Of a stretch of DNA of 64,000 nucleotides, positions 18,465-27,881 are shown piece after piece. The notes under the pieces were generated by a model that had not been told where the DNA came from, searched no databases, and was given only the letters and a program-made list of their open reading frames with translations. Position 1 is the first letter of the stretch. Every line of letters begins with the position of its first letter. The position numbers and the translations under genes were made by a program. Source of the stretch: DASXZH01 sp036502005 (GTDB taxonomy: Bacteria; Armatimonadota; Fimbriimonadia; Fimbriimonadales; Fimbriimonadaceae); assembly GCA_036502005.1 (NCBI GenBank), contig DASXZH010000082.1:1-64000 (forward strand), in the 5' to 3' direction.

Positions 18465-18596
18465 GGCCGTCCGGAGTCTCGCATTATAAGGGCCAAATCG
18501 CGTTGTCCATAGCCATTATAAGCCACCTTCAGGCGGCCTAGGCAAGATCGTTGAAGGTCGAAGGTCCGACCTGTCGGATTTATTCACTGGTCGTCC

Positions 18597-18678
18597 TCGT
18601 TCGCAGCTTTGCCAAGATCGGCGGAAGCAAGCTTCCTCGTTTTTAGCAGGAGCAAGCTCCCGCACTCCATAGCTCCGC
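18597..18678. repeat. R2 REP-like element, copy 2 (inverted)
   Basis: Reverse orientation: GCGGAAGCAAGCTTCC, TTTTTAGCAGGAGCAAGCTCC, CGCACTCCATAGCTCC. It lies between the pseudopilin and pafA, in a 290-bp spacer that otherwise holds only a short GGTCGAAGGTCCGACC hairpin (18556-18571). Confidence 0.8.
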
Positions 18679-18757
18679 CCGCGCTGCGTTTTGGAAGAAA
18701 TCGCAAATGCCTTTAAGATCGAAGTCGGTTATAAGCGCTAGCCCGTAGAATAGGGAT

Positions 18758-20230
18758 ATGTCCCGAAAGCAGGGCTACAGCATTTTTGGAGTTGAAACCG
18801 AATTCGGAACCCTGGTTTCCGATGACACCCTTGGCTCGCCCGAGGGCGTGGTCGAGCTTTTAAAGGACTACCTTTTTTACGACCTCAGACTCGGCGCCAT
18901 AGATATGCACGCCCGAGACGACGTTTTCGAGCCCGCCCAATGCGGCGGGTTCCTGCTGAACGGGGCCAGACTGTATATCGATGCAGTCGGCTCCCACCTG
19001 GAGTATGCAACCGCTGAATGCAGCCTGCTAAAAGACCTCGTCGCCAACGACCGGGCCGGGCAGCGCCAGATCGTAAGGGCGATTAAAGAGCTTGAGATCG
19101 AGGACGCGGTTGATATCTACAACAACAGCGTTGACCATTTTGGCGGACACACCTTCGGCTGCCACGAGAACTATCTCATTAAAGCCGATGATGATTTTCT
19201 AAACCACTCGGTTCACCTGTTCTATCCGTTCCTCGTCACCCGCCAGATTTTTGCCGGCGTGGGACGCGTGGGCGGCCACATCCTCACCAGCGGCGCCATT
19301 CGGCCAACATACCAAGAGGTGATGGATAACCCAGTCGATTATATCTGGGTCAGCCACGTTTACGGCGTCACGCCAGACCCGCGAGTGGATTTCCAGCTTA
19401 GCCAGCGTGCGGACCATATTATAAAAACAGTGGCAAGCCGGGTGCGCTTCAACCGCGCCCTTATCAACCCAAAATGGGAGCATTTTTATAGCCACGAAGG
19501 CATGACCCGTCTCCATCTTTTGTTCGGCGAATCCAACCAGAATGAATACGCCTGTGCCTTGAAAGTTGGCACAACGTCGTTGGTCTTACGGCTCTTGGAA
19601 GACCGTCTGGTTGACGAATCCCTTACCCTGGCGCAACCGCTGATCGCACTGCGAGAAGTAAGCCGAGACCAAGAATATAAGTGGAACGTGACCATGATTA
19701 GCGGCCATACGATGAGCGCCATCGATCTTCAGCGGAAGTATCTCGCCATCGCCCAGGTTTACCGCGGCGAGAACGAGCAGACTAACTGGATTCTGGACGA
19801 ATGGGAATCCGTATTAGACGGCCTCGAAAAAGACCCGATGGCGATGGCGGACCGCATCGACTGGGTTGCTAAACGCCAAATCTGCGAGCAATACATTGTC
19901 GAAGAGGGCCTCACTTGGCAAGATGATGCATTGCAGTCGGTGGATTTGGAATATCACAACATCGACCCCGAAAAGAGCCTTTTCCATGCCTTCCAGCAGA
20001 TGGGCAAAACCAAGCGATATCTGGATGAGCTCGACATCATCGATGCGATGACGGAACCTCCGAACACCACCCGCGCGAAGGGCCGATCAGAGCTTGTGAA
20101 GAGCATCTTGAACCGCAGCAGCTCCAAGTTTTATTTGGTCGACTGGAACGGCGTCGCCCTCGATCGGCACAACTACATCGAAATGCCCGACCCATTCGAC
20201 ACTTATGAAGGGATCAGCAATAGGAAATAG
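18758..20230 (+). CDS. pafA: Pup-ligase-family protein (PafA-like)
   Basis: 490 residues, close to known PafA. Seen: FGVETEFG with the catalytic/metal-binding glutamates (Glu13, Glu15), NGARLYIDAVGSHLEYATAE, FGCHENYLI, FLVTRQ, LKVGTTSLVLRLLED, the ALREVSRD strand, TEPPNTTRAKGRSELV and a C-terminal FYLVDWNGVALDR. These match PafA (glutamine-synthetase-like ligase attaching Pup, or in related phyla UBact, to lysines) better than Dop, whose characteristic loop is not seen. Unusually, no pup/UBact, dop, mpa/arc or proteasome subunit gene is adjacent. ATG at 18758 gives the expected N terminus. It is monocistronic, followed by a heptamer hairpin. Confidence 0.85.
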   Translation: MSRKQGYSIFGVETEFGTLVSDDTLGSPEGVVELLKDYLFYDLRLGAIDMHARDDVFEPAQCGGFLLNGARLYIDAVGSHLEYATAECSLLKDLVANDRAGQRQIVRAIKELEIEDAVDIYNNSVDHFGGHTFGCHENYLIKADDDFLNHSVHLFYPFLVTRQIFAGVGRVGGHILTSGAIRPTYQEVMDNPVDYIWVSHVYGVTPDPRVDFQLSQRADHIIKTVASRVRFNRALINPKWEHFYSHEGMTRLHLLFGESNQNEYACALKVGTTSLVLRLLEDRLVDESLTLAQPLIALREVSRDQEYKWNVTMISGHTMSAIDLQRKYLAIAQVYRGENEQTNWILDEWESVLDGLEKDPMAMADRIDWVAKRQICEQYIVEEGLTWQDDALQSVDLEYHNIDPEKSLFHAFQQMGKTKRYLDELDIIDAMTEPPNTTRAKGRSELVKSILNRSSSKFYLVDWNGVALDRHNYIEMPDPFDTYEGISNRK

Positions 20231-20240
20231 GGGCCATGGA

Positions 20241-20312
20241 GTGCTCAGTGCTTGAGTATTAAGTCCTGAGCTCAGAGTCCTAGGCAAGACTCGACACTCA
20301 ACACTTGAACTA
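20241..20312. repeat. Degenerate heptamer inverted pair (AGTNNTN type)
   Basis: Left arm in 7-base steps: GTGCTCA, GTGCTTG, AGTATTA, AGTCCTG, AGCTCAG, AGTCCTA (20241-20282). Right arm, inverted: CAAGACT, CGACACT, CAACACT, TGAACTA (20285-20312). It sits between convergent pafA and the next gene and would form a transcript hairpin. Confidence 0.65.
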
Positions 20313-22937
20313 TGGATCAACAACCATCGTAGTCTCCGTGCTGGTCGTGCCCGTCTTGGCCGTAACCACAACCGTTGTTGATGCCGTGACCTTACTGGTC
20401 GTCACCGTAGCATTGGCAGCCGTTGCGCCGGCAGGAACCGTGATTGTAGTTGGAACCTTCGCAGCCGCGTTGTTGCTGGCAACCGTCACCACCAACCCAC
20501 CGGTCGGGGCCTTGCCATTCAGATACACGGCCACTTTTGTGCTGACGCCGCCAACAACTGGCGAAGGCGCGACTCTCACTAACGAAACAGTGGGCGGAAT
20601 CACGCTAACAATAGTGTTCTCTACCGAAGCTCCTAGCGTCGCCGTAAGCATAACTTTCGTGACAACCTTTACAGGGGTCGTGGTAAGCGCGAAAGAAACA
20701 CTCGACTTACCAGCGGGCACAGTCACTGAAGAAGGAACCGTAAATCCAGCCGTATTGCTTGCAAGTTGAACGACGTCTCCGCCAGTTCCGGTGACGGCCG
20801 AAAGGGTCACCGTTGCTGTAGCAGCGTTTCCACCGACGACCACACCCGCCGATGGATAAAAGCCTGTAATGGTCGCTGGGTTTAGCACCAATGTCGTTTG
20901 AACGGTTGTCGATCCTACCTTAGCTGTCACCAAAACCGTTGTGGCGGCACTGACTGCGCTGGTCGTTACCGTTGCGTTAGCCGCCGTAGCTCCAGCGGGA
21001 ACGCTGATCGTTGCCGGGACCTTTGCGGCCGAGTTATTGCTAACCAGGCTCACCGCTAGATTGCCCGTTGGTGCCATACCGTTAAGGTACACGGCCACCT
21101 TTGTGCTTACTCCGCCCACGATAGGCGAAGGTGCAACCCGAACCAGCGTGACAGTAGGGGAAATAATAGCCAAAGTTGTTGTAAGGTTGGAGGAGCCCAG
21201 TGTCGCCTTTAGCGTCGCCGTTGTCCCAGAGGAAACCGCAGTGGACGTTATGGAGAAGGAAGCCAGCGTGGCACCGGCTGCCACCTTAACGCTTGCTGGG
21301 ACCTGAACGCCTGGCTTGTTGCTCGTTAAGGTCACCACGTCGCCGATTGGGCCGGCAGCCGATGCAAGCTTGACATAGCCAAGGATGGTATTTCCTCCAA
21401 CCGCTGTTCCCGCTGCCGGATAGAACTGGCTTATCGGAGGAGTTGGCTGCGGGTTTAAAACCACAGTGGTGGTCGTCGAAGATGAACCTAGGGTCGCCGT
21501 CAGATTAACTGTAGTAGGCTTGCCCACCGCGTTGGATGCCAGCGAGAAAATCCCGTACATCAAGCCCTGGGGGATGGTCATCGTAGTGGAAGGGATTGCG
21601 CTGGTGAAATCACTCGTGATCGTTACTTTTGCGTTGGCGGGGGCCGGATAATCGAGCGTCACCGTTGTTTGCTGCGCTTTGCCGCCCTCAAACGTGGTCA
21701 GGGCAGGATTGAGACTTGTAACAGCGGAGTTTATTTTAACAAGGTAGGCCTCGTTACTCACGCCGTTGTTCCCCGTAGCCAACAGCACAGATCCATCCGC
21801 GGACATGCTCTGAGGTGGAACATTATAAAGGGTCACATTAGAAGCGGCACCCTTGGCAAGGAGAAATTGGTATAAGTCGAGGAGATTGCCTCCAAATGCA
21901 ATTTCGGTATTGCCAGGATCGAAGGAATAGAGTTCCTGGTTTCCATTGCCATCGTCGCTAACATTTGGTGTCACCGCATAGCCTGCTAGGATGGCTCCAT
22001 CGACAGTGCAAGAATGAACTTCAAAGTTTGTAAAGGCCCCGATTAGACTGCTCCCGCTTGAACCATGCGACACAGGCCAAAATCCGTCTGTCTCTTCGTC
22101 AATAACGACGGTGTCTGGTCCACCGCCCCCAGTCTGAAATGTTTCCTGATAGACATCGAACGAACCCCCATACTGAGTGCTGCCGTCGGCGGTCAAACAA
22201 AAGAGGTCTTCAAAGCCGGAAGCAAGCTGGTTGGGATTGTAAGGCGTTAAGATTGAAGGGTTGCCGGCTTGTCCGGAGTTATTAACACTAAACAAAGCTG
22301 GGTTTTGATTTACCGTGTACGGCGTGCCTTTAACTAGGAGGTAGTTCCCCGTGAGGTCACAAGCGATTGTTGAACCGTCGTCGCTAATGGAGTTCAGAAC
22401 CGTGCTTGTCGTAGTACCGGGCAGAGCCGAGACGCCGGCCGCGGTCCAAATAACAGGTTTGCCATCGCAATAGCCGGCAATGGTTGAACCGTCTGCGCTA
22501 ATCAATGTAGCCGTGCCTGTTGTGGTACCGGTTAGCAGGCTCAGCGAATACAGCGTGCCTCCAGAGGCACTCGTGCCCCAATACACCGGCAGGTTATTGT
22601 TTTGGCCGACAATAATAACTCCGTTCGAGGTTGCGCCATTTGCCGTTGAACCTGAGTTTGCACCCGGTAAATCGACTACTTTGCCGTTTGTCCAAAAGGC
22701 CGCTACGTTCCTAGAAGTATCTATTCCTGCTACATAAAGACCATTCCGGGAAAGTGCATTGGCCTGAAAGCTTGTCCCTAGACCGGTTAGGCTCGCCGTC
22801 TGGGAGTAAGACAAGCCCGCACAGGTTAGTAAGAGGAGCGCCACAGCGCTCCTGAATATTGACGAAACCCGACGATGCCTTGGGCAAAATTGGGTTCGTT
22901 GACAGGTGCCTTCTATCAAATCGATGCCTCCGAACAA
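20310..22937 (-). CDS. Large exported protein with HAF-type propeller and five to six tandem beta-sandwich repeats
   Basis: 875 residues. A hydrophobic signal (SAVALLLLTCAGLSYSQTA, near residues 31-50) is preceded by a ~28-residue basic n-region, so a later start is possible. Residues ~50-400 hold HAF-like strands (ISADGSTIAGYCDGKPVIWT, SISDDGSTIACD). From ~400 to the end are ~90-residue domains in alternating types: A (VTLVRVAPSPIVGGVSTKVA) and B (ITGFYPSAGVVVGGNAATAT), each ending in an AATVTT- or LTATLG-like strand. DNA identity between repeats is high, suggesting recent expansion. Secreted or surface; no anchor motif seen. Function unknown. Confidence 0.82.
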   Translation of the reverse strand: MFGGIDLIEGTCQRTQFCPRHRRVSSIFRSAVALLLLTCAGLSYSQTASLTGLGTSFQANALSRNGLYVAGIDTSRNVAAFWTNGKVVDLPGANSGSTANGATSNGVIIVGQNNNLPVYWGTSASGGTLYSLSLLTGTTTGTATLISADGSTIAGYCDGKPVIWTAAGVSALPGTTTSTVLNSISDDGSTIACDLTGNYLLVKGTPYTVNQNPALFSVNNSGQAGNPSILTPYNPNQLASGFEDLFCLTADGSTQYGGSFDVYQETFQTGGGGPDTVVIDEETDGFWPVSHGSSGSSLIGAFTNFEVHSCTVDGAILAGYAVTPNVSDDGNGNQELYSFDPGNTEIAFGGNLLDLYQFLLAKGAASNVTLYNVPPQSMSADGSVLLATGNNGVSNEAYLVKINSAVTSLNPALTTFEGGKAQQTTVTLDYPAPANAKVTITSDFTSAIPSTTMTIPQGLMYGIFSLASNAVGKPTTVNLTATLGSSSTTTTVVLNPQPTPPISQFYPAAGTAVGGNTILGYVKLASAAGPIGDVVTLTSNKPGVQVPASVKVAAGATLASFSITSTAVSSGTTATLKATLGSSNLTTTLAIISPTVTLVRVAPSPIVGGVSTKVAVYLNGMAPTGNLAVSLVSNNSAAKVPATISVPAGATAANATVTTSAVSAATTVLVTAKVGSTTVQTTLVLNPATITGFYPSAGVVVGGNAATATVTLSAVTGTGGDVVQLASNTAGFTVPSSVTVPAGKSSVSFALTTTPVKVVTKVMLTATLGASVENTIVSVIPPTVSLVRVAPSPVVGGVSTKVAVYLNGKAPTGGLVVTVASNNAAAKVPTTITVPAGATAANATVTTSKVTASTTVVVTAKTGTTSTETTMVVDP

Positions 22938-23064
22938 ATCGCTTTGCCAGAAGCAAGGCCACTCAGGAACCTTGAAAATTGCGCAGGAGCGACCTTAGTA
23001 GATTTTACAACAGTCCTCCCAATAAACCTAATATTATGGAGTTAGAGAAAATCCTCCCCTTCGG

Positions 23065-24963
23065 CTAACCCTCTGCCAGAACTCTCAGCAATTCGGAAAC
23101 GCTCCAGGCCTGCCAAGGGCAGCCGCCTGTATTACGTGGCTCATCGCCATCGTAAACCTCGGCGATCCCCCCAAGACCGCCCTCTCGCAGCATCGCACTG
23201 AACTCCCCAAGCCATTTATCCGGGTCCGGGAAGGATCCCCGCAGCTTCTTGCACGCCGAAATGTAGGGCCCCAATAGCCACGGCCAAACTGTTCCCTGGT
23301 GATAAGCCGCATCTAGTTGCCGCAACGCCCCTTCATAGCGCCCCTGATACCCAGGCTCCGAAGGACCAAGCGTGCGCAATCCCCGCGGGGTTACAAGTTC
23401 CTGCTCAACGCAAGATAAAGCGCGTAACGCGTGATCCCCTTTAGCCGGAGCAAACGGCAACGACATGGCGATCACCTGGTTGGGCCGAAGGGAAGCGTCG
23501 TCAGGGTCGACGGTGTCCAAATAATGTCCGCGTTTCTCGTTCCAAAACTTGCGGTCAAAGTTGGATTCTGCCTTCTCCGCCGCCGCTCCATATTTCTTGG
23601 CAGCCCCATCATCCAGTTTCCCGGCTAGCCATTCCATGACTCGCAGAGCGTTGATCCAGAGGCCGCTTATTTCGACCGGCTTACCGTGCCTAGGCGTAAC
23701 CACCCAGTCGCCAATCTTGGCGTCCATCCAGGTCAGTTGCACGCCCTCTTCACCCTGGGTCAGCAAGCCGTCGGCGGGATCAGCCTTGATCCCATAGAAA
23801 GTTCCCTTTTGGTGCCACTCAAAGATCTTGGCAAGCACTTTGCTCATTTCGGCCGCAAAACTAGCATCCCAATGGTCATTGAGAATCAAATATGCCGCGT
23901 TTACGTACCAAAGGGTCGCGTCCACAGTGTTATATTGGGGCTGCTCGGGAGCTTCTACAAAGCGGTTGGGGATCAAACCTTGCTTCATCTGCTTGGCAAA
24001 GTCGAGCATGATTTTCTTGGCCGAATCCACATGCCCGGTGTGCAAACAGATTCCGGGAATGGCAATCATCGTATCCCGGCCCCAATCCGTAAACCACGGA
24101 TAACCGGCGATGATCGTCGTCCGCTCTTCACTTCCAACCAAGAAATGCGCCGCCGATTGTGTAAGCGCGGAGGCCACATCGTCACGCCCACCTTGAAAAA
24201 CATCAGCCTCCTCGTGAGGAAACGCGACTGGCTTCAGGTGTTCCTTCGTGCCGGCAACCAATGTTGCCGAACGGCCCGGCTTTAGCGTGTAAACCATTTC
24301 GCAAGGGCAATAAAGATCATCCCTCGGCGCTAGGCCCCGGTTGATCTCCATCTGGTGCTCGAACCGGTAATACCATCCTTCGATTGGATATCGGAACCCA
24401 CCTTTACTATTGATATAGAGAGAAACGCCTTCATACCGCACCGCCGTGGTATCGCCAAAGAAGTCAACATGGCCGGGATAATCGGAAGATTCGTAAAAGT
24501 TCTCGTGGTAAGGCTTATGGCAAACGAGCGGGCGCAACCGAAGTGTAACCATCTCAGTTCCCTTGTTTTCGTATTGAACGGAAACTGCGTTCTCTCCCTC
24601 GTGGAGACCCACCGTGCGCCAAATTTCGAAAGAGTCCGACTTGTATTTCCAGCGCACAAACTTCCCCGCCGAAAACTCTTCGATGAACTTGTAGCCTTCA
24701 GGATAAATCGCACCCGGATACTGGTTTGCGCTGAGTTCGAACTCCTGCAAACCCAGTTGAACTGTGCATTCTATGCCGGCCAGCAATACCATCCGCGTGG
24801 CCGGTGGCTTTATGGCAGCAACCAAAAGTCCATGATATCGGCGGGTGTTGATCCCGCTCGCGGTGCCCATCGCGAACCCGCCCAACCCGTTCGTTAGGAG
24901 CCATTCTTTTCTTGTAGAAACTGCCAAATTCCGGCAATCATCGCCGCCAAGCACAAACTGCAT
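23065..24963 (-). CDS. Glycogen debranching enzyme (amylo-alpha-1,6-glucosidase, GDE/GH133 type)
   Basis: About 632 residues from MQFVLGGDD. N-terminal domain: STRKEWLLTNGLGGFAMGTA and NTRRYHGLLVAA. The C-terminal (alpha/alpha)6 domain contains GYPWFTDWGRDTMIAIPG, with the acidic active-site region, and TVDATLWYVNA. It hydrolyses alpha-1,6 branch stubs in glycogen. The start at 24963 matches family N termini; an in-frame extension to 25170 would run through a divergent small gene. No other glycogen gene is in the window. Confidence 0.93.
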   Translation of the reverse strand: MQFVLGGDDCRNLAVSTRKEWLLTNGLGGFAMGTASGINTRRYHGLLVAAIKPPATRMVLLAGIECTVQLGLQEFELSANQYPGAIYPEGYKFIEEFSAGKFVRWKYKSDSFEIWRTVGLHEGENAVSVQYENKGTEMVTLRLRPLVCHKPYHENFYESSDYPGHVDFFGDTTAVRYEGVSLYINSKGGFRYPIEGWYYRFEHQMEINRGLAPRDDLYCPCEMVYTLKPGRSATLVAGTKEHLKPVAFPHEEADVFQGGRDDVASALTQSAAHFLVGSEERTTIIAGYPWFTDWGRDTMIAIPGICLHTGHVDSAKKIMLDFAKQMKQGLIPNRFVEAPEQPQYNTVDATLWYVNAAYLILNDHWDASFAAEMSKVLAKIFEWHQKGTFYGIKADPADGLLTQGEEGVQLTWMDAKIGDWVVTPRHGKPVEISGLWINALRVMEWLAGKLDDGAAKKYGAAAEKAESNFDRKFWNEKRGHYLDTVDPDDASLRPNQVIAMSLPFAPAKGDHALRALSCVEQELVTPRGLRTLGPSEPGYQGRYEGALRQLDAAYHQGTVWPWLLGPYISACKKLRGSFPDPDKWLGEFSAMLREGGLGGIAEVYDGDEPRNTGGCPWQAWSVSELLRVLAEG

Positions 24964-25077
24964 AAAGCTAGGATACTTCCCAGTAGAACTGTTCGTATTA
25001 CCTGCTTCTTTATAGCCGCCTTCTGGAAAAAGCTTCTCGGCTGGAAACAAAGTTTTCAAAGGACCGGGTAAGGAAAA

Positions 25078-25290
25078 ATGACTATACAAGACGCAAAATC
25101 TTTCGTTGGTTCTCAAATGAAAGTGAGTTGGACATGTCGCAAGGGCGATGAGCAATCGGACGTGGTCCATGTGCTGAGTGTTGGTTTTGTGCCGTTTTAC
25201 GGCCCCTGCTTAATCACCGACATCGGCGAGATCAGTCTCGATCGCGTTGTTGCATACGCATGCATCGCGCCTCAAGCAGAAGCGGCGTAG
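25078..25290 (+). CDS. Small protein of unknown function
   Basis: 70 residues beginning MTIQDAKSFVGSQMKVSW. AAGGAAAA lies just before the ATG, and a strong terminator starts at its stop codon, so it is a complete unit. The sequence is mixed alpha/beta without a signal peptide or membrane segment: VKVSWTCRKGD, VHVLSVGFVPFYGPCLITD, IGEISLDRVVAY. It looks like a small SH3-like or Sm-like barrel, but I do not recognise the family. Divergent from the debranching enzyme with 114 bp between starts. Confidence 0.65.
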   Translation: MTIQDAKSFVGSQMKVSWTCRKGDEQSDVVHVLSVGFVPFYGPCLITDIGEISLDRVVAYACIAPQAEAA

Positions 25291-25367
25291 TTCCAAATAA
25301 AAAAGAAGTGAAAAACGCGCGAAGGCTGTGCCTTCGCGCGTTTTTCGCTTCTTTTTTATTTGGAACT
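25289..25367. terminator. Near-perfect 78-bp palindromic bidirectional terminator
   Basis: AGTTCCAAATAAAAAAGAAG, then AAAAACGCGCGAAGG, loop CTGTG, CCTTCGCGCGTTTTT, then CTTCTTTTTTATTTGGAACT. The palindrome runs from the stop codon of the plus-strand small gene to that of the minus-strand LptD-like gene. GC-rich core with A/T flanks works both ways. Confidence 0.93.
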
Positions 25368-26911
25368 CAACGATCCGCATCCGCAGTTCCCGTGCTCTTA
25401 ATCGCCCCCCGCCTTCTGAGCGCGTCCATCACGTTATCCAGCCGCAGCCTGATCCCGAAAACGTAGCCACGCGGAAATGCGCGATAAATAACATAAGGCT
25501 GGAAGCAGCGCACGTCTTGCGAGAACTCAATCTCCGTGTCGAACCAATCTTGCCCGGTGGGATCATATTTGGCTAACAGGCTGAAGGTTCGAGGCCCGTA
25601 TTCAAGATCTGCTCTAAAGTTCACACTCTGCAGCTTATAAAGCTCGTCCGTTATGAACTCCGGAGTGCCGTAGTTCACTCCCCGCGTGTAAGCCACGCCG
25701 AGCCTTAAATGCCGATTTATGCGGCTTACGATTCCCGCCTGGGCATGAGCCCAGCCGTATGGCTTCGCTTCACCGATCGTGAAGAAATTGTCAAGCCGAA
25801 TGTCCGTGTAGATATGCGGCAGCAAATCGAACTGCGGCAACGAAAACGAAGTTATGCCCTCAACCCGGTTCACTTTTGGACCGAATGCCTCTTGAATTTG
25901 TTGCGCGCGAAGTTGGCCGTAAAGGCCGGCCTGGCCGACCGGACCTGCCGCTTCCACAATCAATTCCGCCGGCTTGTTCATCCGGTCGGATATTTGCCTC
26001 GCGACCGGATATTCGTTCCAAGTTGTAGCGGCGCTAATGCTAAATCGACGCCCGGCATCAAAAGACTGTTCGATGGCCGGAGTGCCAACGTAAACGTTCT
26101 CAAAATAGCTCCAGCCGAACCGCTCGCTGAAGTCGCTGTAAGGAACAATCGGAGCCGGCAGCACCGAAGTGGGAAGCAAACTTTTCGATATTTGCAGGTC
26201 TTCGGAAGGAATGCCGTGTTGGCCGAGATGCTCGCTGCCGTTGATTTCGGTCGTGTCGTTTATAGGGAGCGCAGGAACCCAGCCTTCCGAAAGGCCCGAA
26301 GCGCGGCTAAAACTGACGCTCGGCAGCGGCAAACTTGTCGACTTGCGATCCGGAGTAATCGTGTACTCCTTCAGAGTCAGAATGTGCCTGCCAGCCATGT
26401 AAAGCGTTGGCTTGAAAATCTTGCCGTCGCCGCTCCGGTTGATAATTGCCTTGGGAGCCGTGATCGCAATCAGCGGAGTTAGATCATCGCCACAGGGCGT
26501 CGCATAAACGTCGTCCAACTCATAGTTTTTTGGGAATAGCTCTGCCGCTTTGGCGTGAATCATCAGCCCTTGCAGGTTCACGTCAACATTCAAGGCGGAT
26601 CCCGTTTTGTCGATCCAGTCAACGTAAATACGGTCAGCATCAAGAGTCCCATCAATGTCCGCGATGTGAACATGCCCTTCGGCCAGAAAGTGCTTATGCC
26701 CCTCCTCTAAGTCGATTGTCAATTTGTCGCAGGTGAGAACTGAGGGTCCATAAATGGCTTGGGCATTTTCAAACACAAAGCCAGGTGGGCTCGCGGTGGC
26801 CGTTCTCTTGCCCCACAAGATCGTGAGCTGAGTGTCAATTTGGGATAAATTCGGCCTCTGGGGAACGCCGGCCACCATTGTTAGGGCGACAGAGAGCGGA
26901 ATAAATGGCAT
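25367..26911 (-). CDS. LptD/OstA-like outer-membrane protein
   Basis: 514 residues. A short N-terminal signal (PFIPLSVALTMVAGVP) precedes an OstA-like beta-jellyroll (ENAQAIYGPSVLTCDKLTIDL, AEGHVHIADIDGTLDADRIY), the domain shared by LptA and LptD. The remainder is rich in alternating aromatic/hydrophobic strands and could form a barrel (LGVAYTRGVNYG, FSLLAKYDPTGQDWFDTEIEF, YGWAHAQAGIVSR). Known members insert lipopolysaccharide at the outer face of the outer membrane; here it is shorter than proteobacterial LptD (~780). It supports a diderm host. No other lpt gene is nearby. Confidence 0.72.
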   Translation of the reverse strand: MPFIPLSVALTMVAGVPQRPNLSQIDTQLTILWGKRTATASPPGFVFENAQAIYGPSVLTCDKLTIDLEEGHKHFLAEGHVHIADIDGTLDADRIYVDWIDKTGSALNVDVNLQGLMIHAKAAELFPKNYELDDVYATPCGDDLTPLIAITAPKAIINRSGDGKIFKPTLYMAGRHILTLKEYTITPDRKSTSLPLPSVSFSRASGLSEGWVPALPINDTTEINGSEHLGQHGIPSEDLQISKSLLPTSVLPAPIVPYSDFSERFGWSYFENVYVGTPAIEQSFDAGRRFSISAATTWNEYPVARQISDRMNKPAELIVEAAGPVGQAGLYGQLRAQQIQEAFGPKVNRVEGITSFSLPQFDLLPHIYTDIRLDNFFTIGEAKPYGWAHAQAGIVSRINRHLRLGVAYTRGVNYGTPEFITDELYKLQSVNFRADLEYGPRTFSLLAKYDPTGQDWFDTEIEFSQDVRCFQPYVIYRAFPRGYVFGIRLRLDNVMDALRRRGAIKSTGTADADR

Positions 26912-26978
26912 AACAGTGAGCGGTATCTATCTTAGGACGTAGGGAAAGGCTCACCTGAACGGCGCTTCGTGCATGAAA

Positions 26979-27238
26979 GGTGAAAAGTGAGAGGTGATAA
27001 GTGATAAGTGATAGGTGATAGGTGATAGGTAAAACGCGGAACGGTCAGGTTAGGGGCTGGATCAAGGATATAAACAAGAATCCTAGAAAAACAATCGGCC
27101 TATCCCCTATCCCCTATCCCCCATCCCCTTTCACTTATCACCTATCACCTATCACCTATCACCTATCACCTATCACCTATCACCTATCACCTATCACCTA
27201 TCACTTATCACTTATCACCTATCACCTATCACCTATCA
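26979..27238. repeat. Heptamer inverted pair (TATCACC type), about 7 and 20 units
   Basis: Left arm 26979-27027: seven units of GGTGATA and variants. Right arm 27099-27238: twenty units, first CCTATCC variants, then almost pure CCTATCA with three CTTATCA-type variants. The arms are inverted relative to each other, with a 71-bp loop. The array ends 85 bp before the sigma-factor gene, within or just above its likely promoter. Confidence 0.95.
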
Positions 27239-27323
27239 CCCACGACGATCACTTGCACAAGTTAACGAGAACGTTAGCGATTTGTTAAAACGTCTGTTAT
27301 ATTAGGAGTAGGCGGCAAAATTC

Positions 27324-27881
27324 ATGATCGATGCTCAATTAGTTCAGAGTTCCAAACTAGAAAACGCGATTGACGAACTGCAGTGGGTGTTCAGGTGCCG
27401 TCATGGCGATGAAACCGCGCTTGGTTTCCTAGTCACACGTCACCGAAATCGATTGATTCGAACGGCAACGAACCTTTTGCGCGACCGCCATGAGGCGGAA
27501 GATGTTGCCCAAGAATCCTTTCTGAAGGCATTCCGCGAGATCGGACGTCTTCGAGACGACCGGGCCTTTTCTGGCTACCTTTACCGGATCTGTGTGCGCC
27601 TGTGCATGGATCGATTGCGCCTGAAGAGAGCCGAGCCTGCCGAATTTGATTCGGTCCAGCAACACGAAGGTCGCCACATTGAAAATAAAGTGGTCATCGA
27701 GAAGTGTCTGGATCAGCTTCCTGCGGACCTTCGCACAACCCTCGTTTTAAGAGAGATCGAGCAACTCAGCTATGAAGAAGTTGCCGATTCAATGCGCGTT
27801 CCGATCGGCACCGTTCGTTCCAGGCTTCATACTGCGCGAGAAAAATTCCGAAAATTATGGTTGGAGGCGCTTGGCGAATGA
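27324..27881 (+). CDS. ECF-type RNA polymerase sigma factor
   Basis: 185 residues. Region 2: NLLRDRHEAEDVAQESFLKAFREIGRL and AFSGYLYRICVRLCMDRLR. Region 4 HTH: LREIEQLSYEEVADSMRVPIGTVRSRLHTAREKFR. No region 1.1 or 3, so extracytoplasmic-function class. An AGGAG lies ~15 bp before the ATG. The gene overlaps its anti-sigma partner as ATGA, the usual sigma/anti-sigma arrangement. Expected to direct its own operon in response to a signal sensed by the partner. Confidence 0.95.
   Translation: MIDAQLVQSSKLENAIDELQWVFRCRHGDETALGFLVTRHRNRLIRTATNLLRDRHEAEDVAQESFLKAFREIGRLRDDRAFSGYLYRICVRLCMDRLRLKRAEPAEFDSVQQHEGRHIENKVVIEKCLDQLPADLRTTLVLREIEQLSYEEVADSMRVPIGTVRSRLHTAREKFRKLWLEALGE

Noticed and set aside
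27022..27288. Plus-strand frame with repeated YHLSPIT over the CCTATCA array
   Set aside because: Same artefact of a 7-base repeat; it would start inside the repeat hairpin and has no ribosome site.
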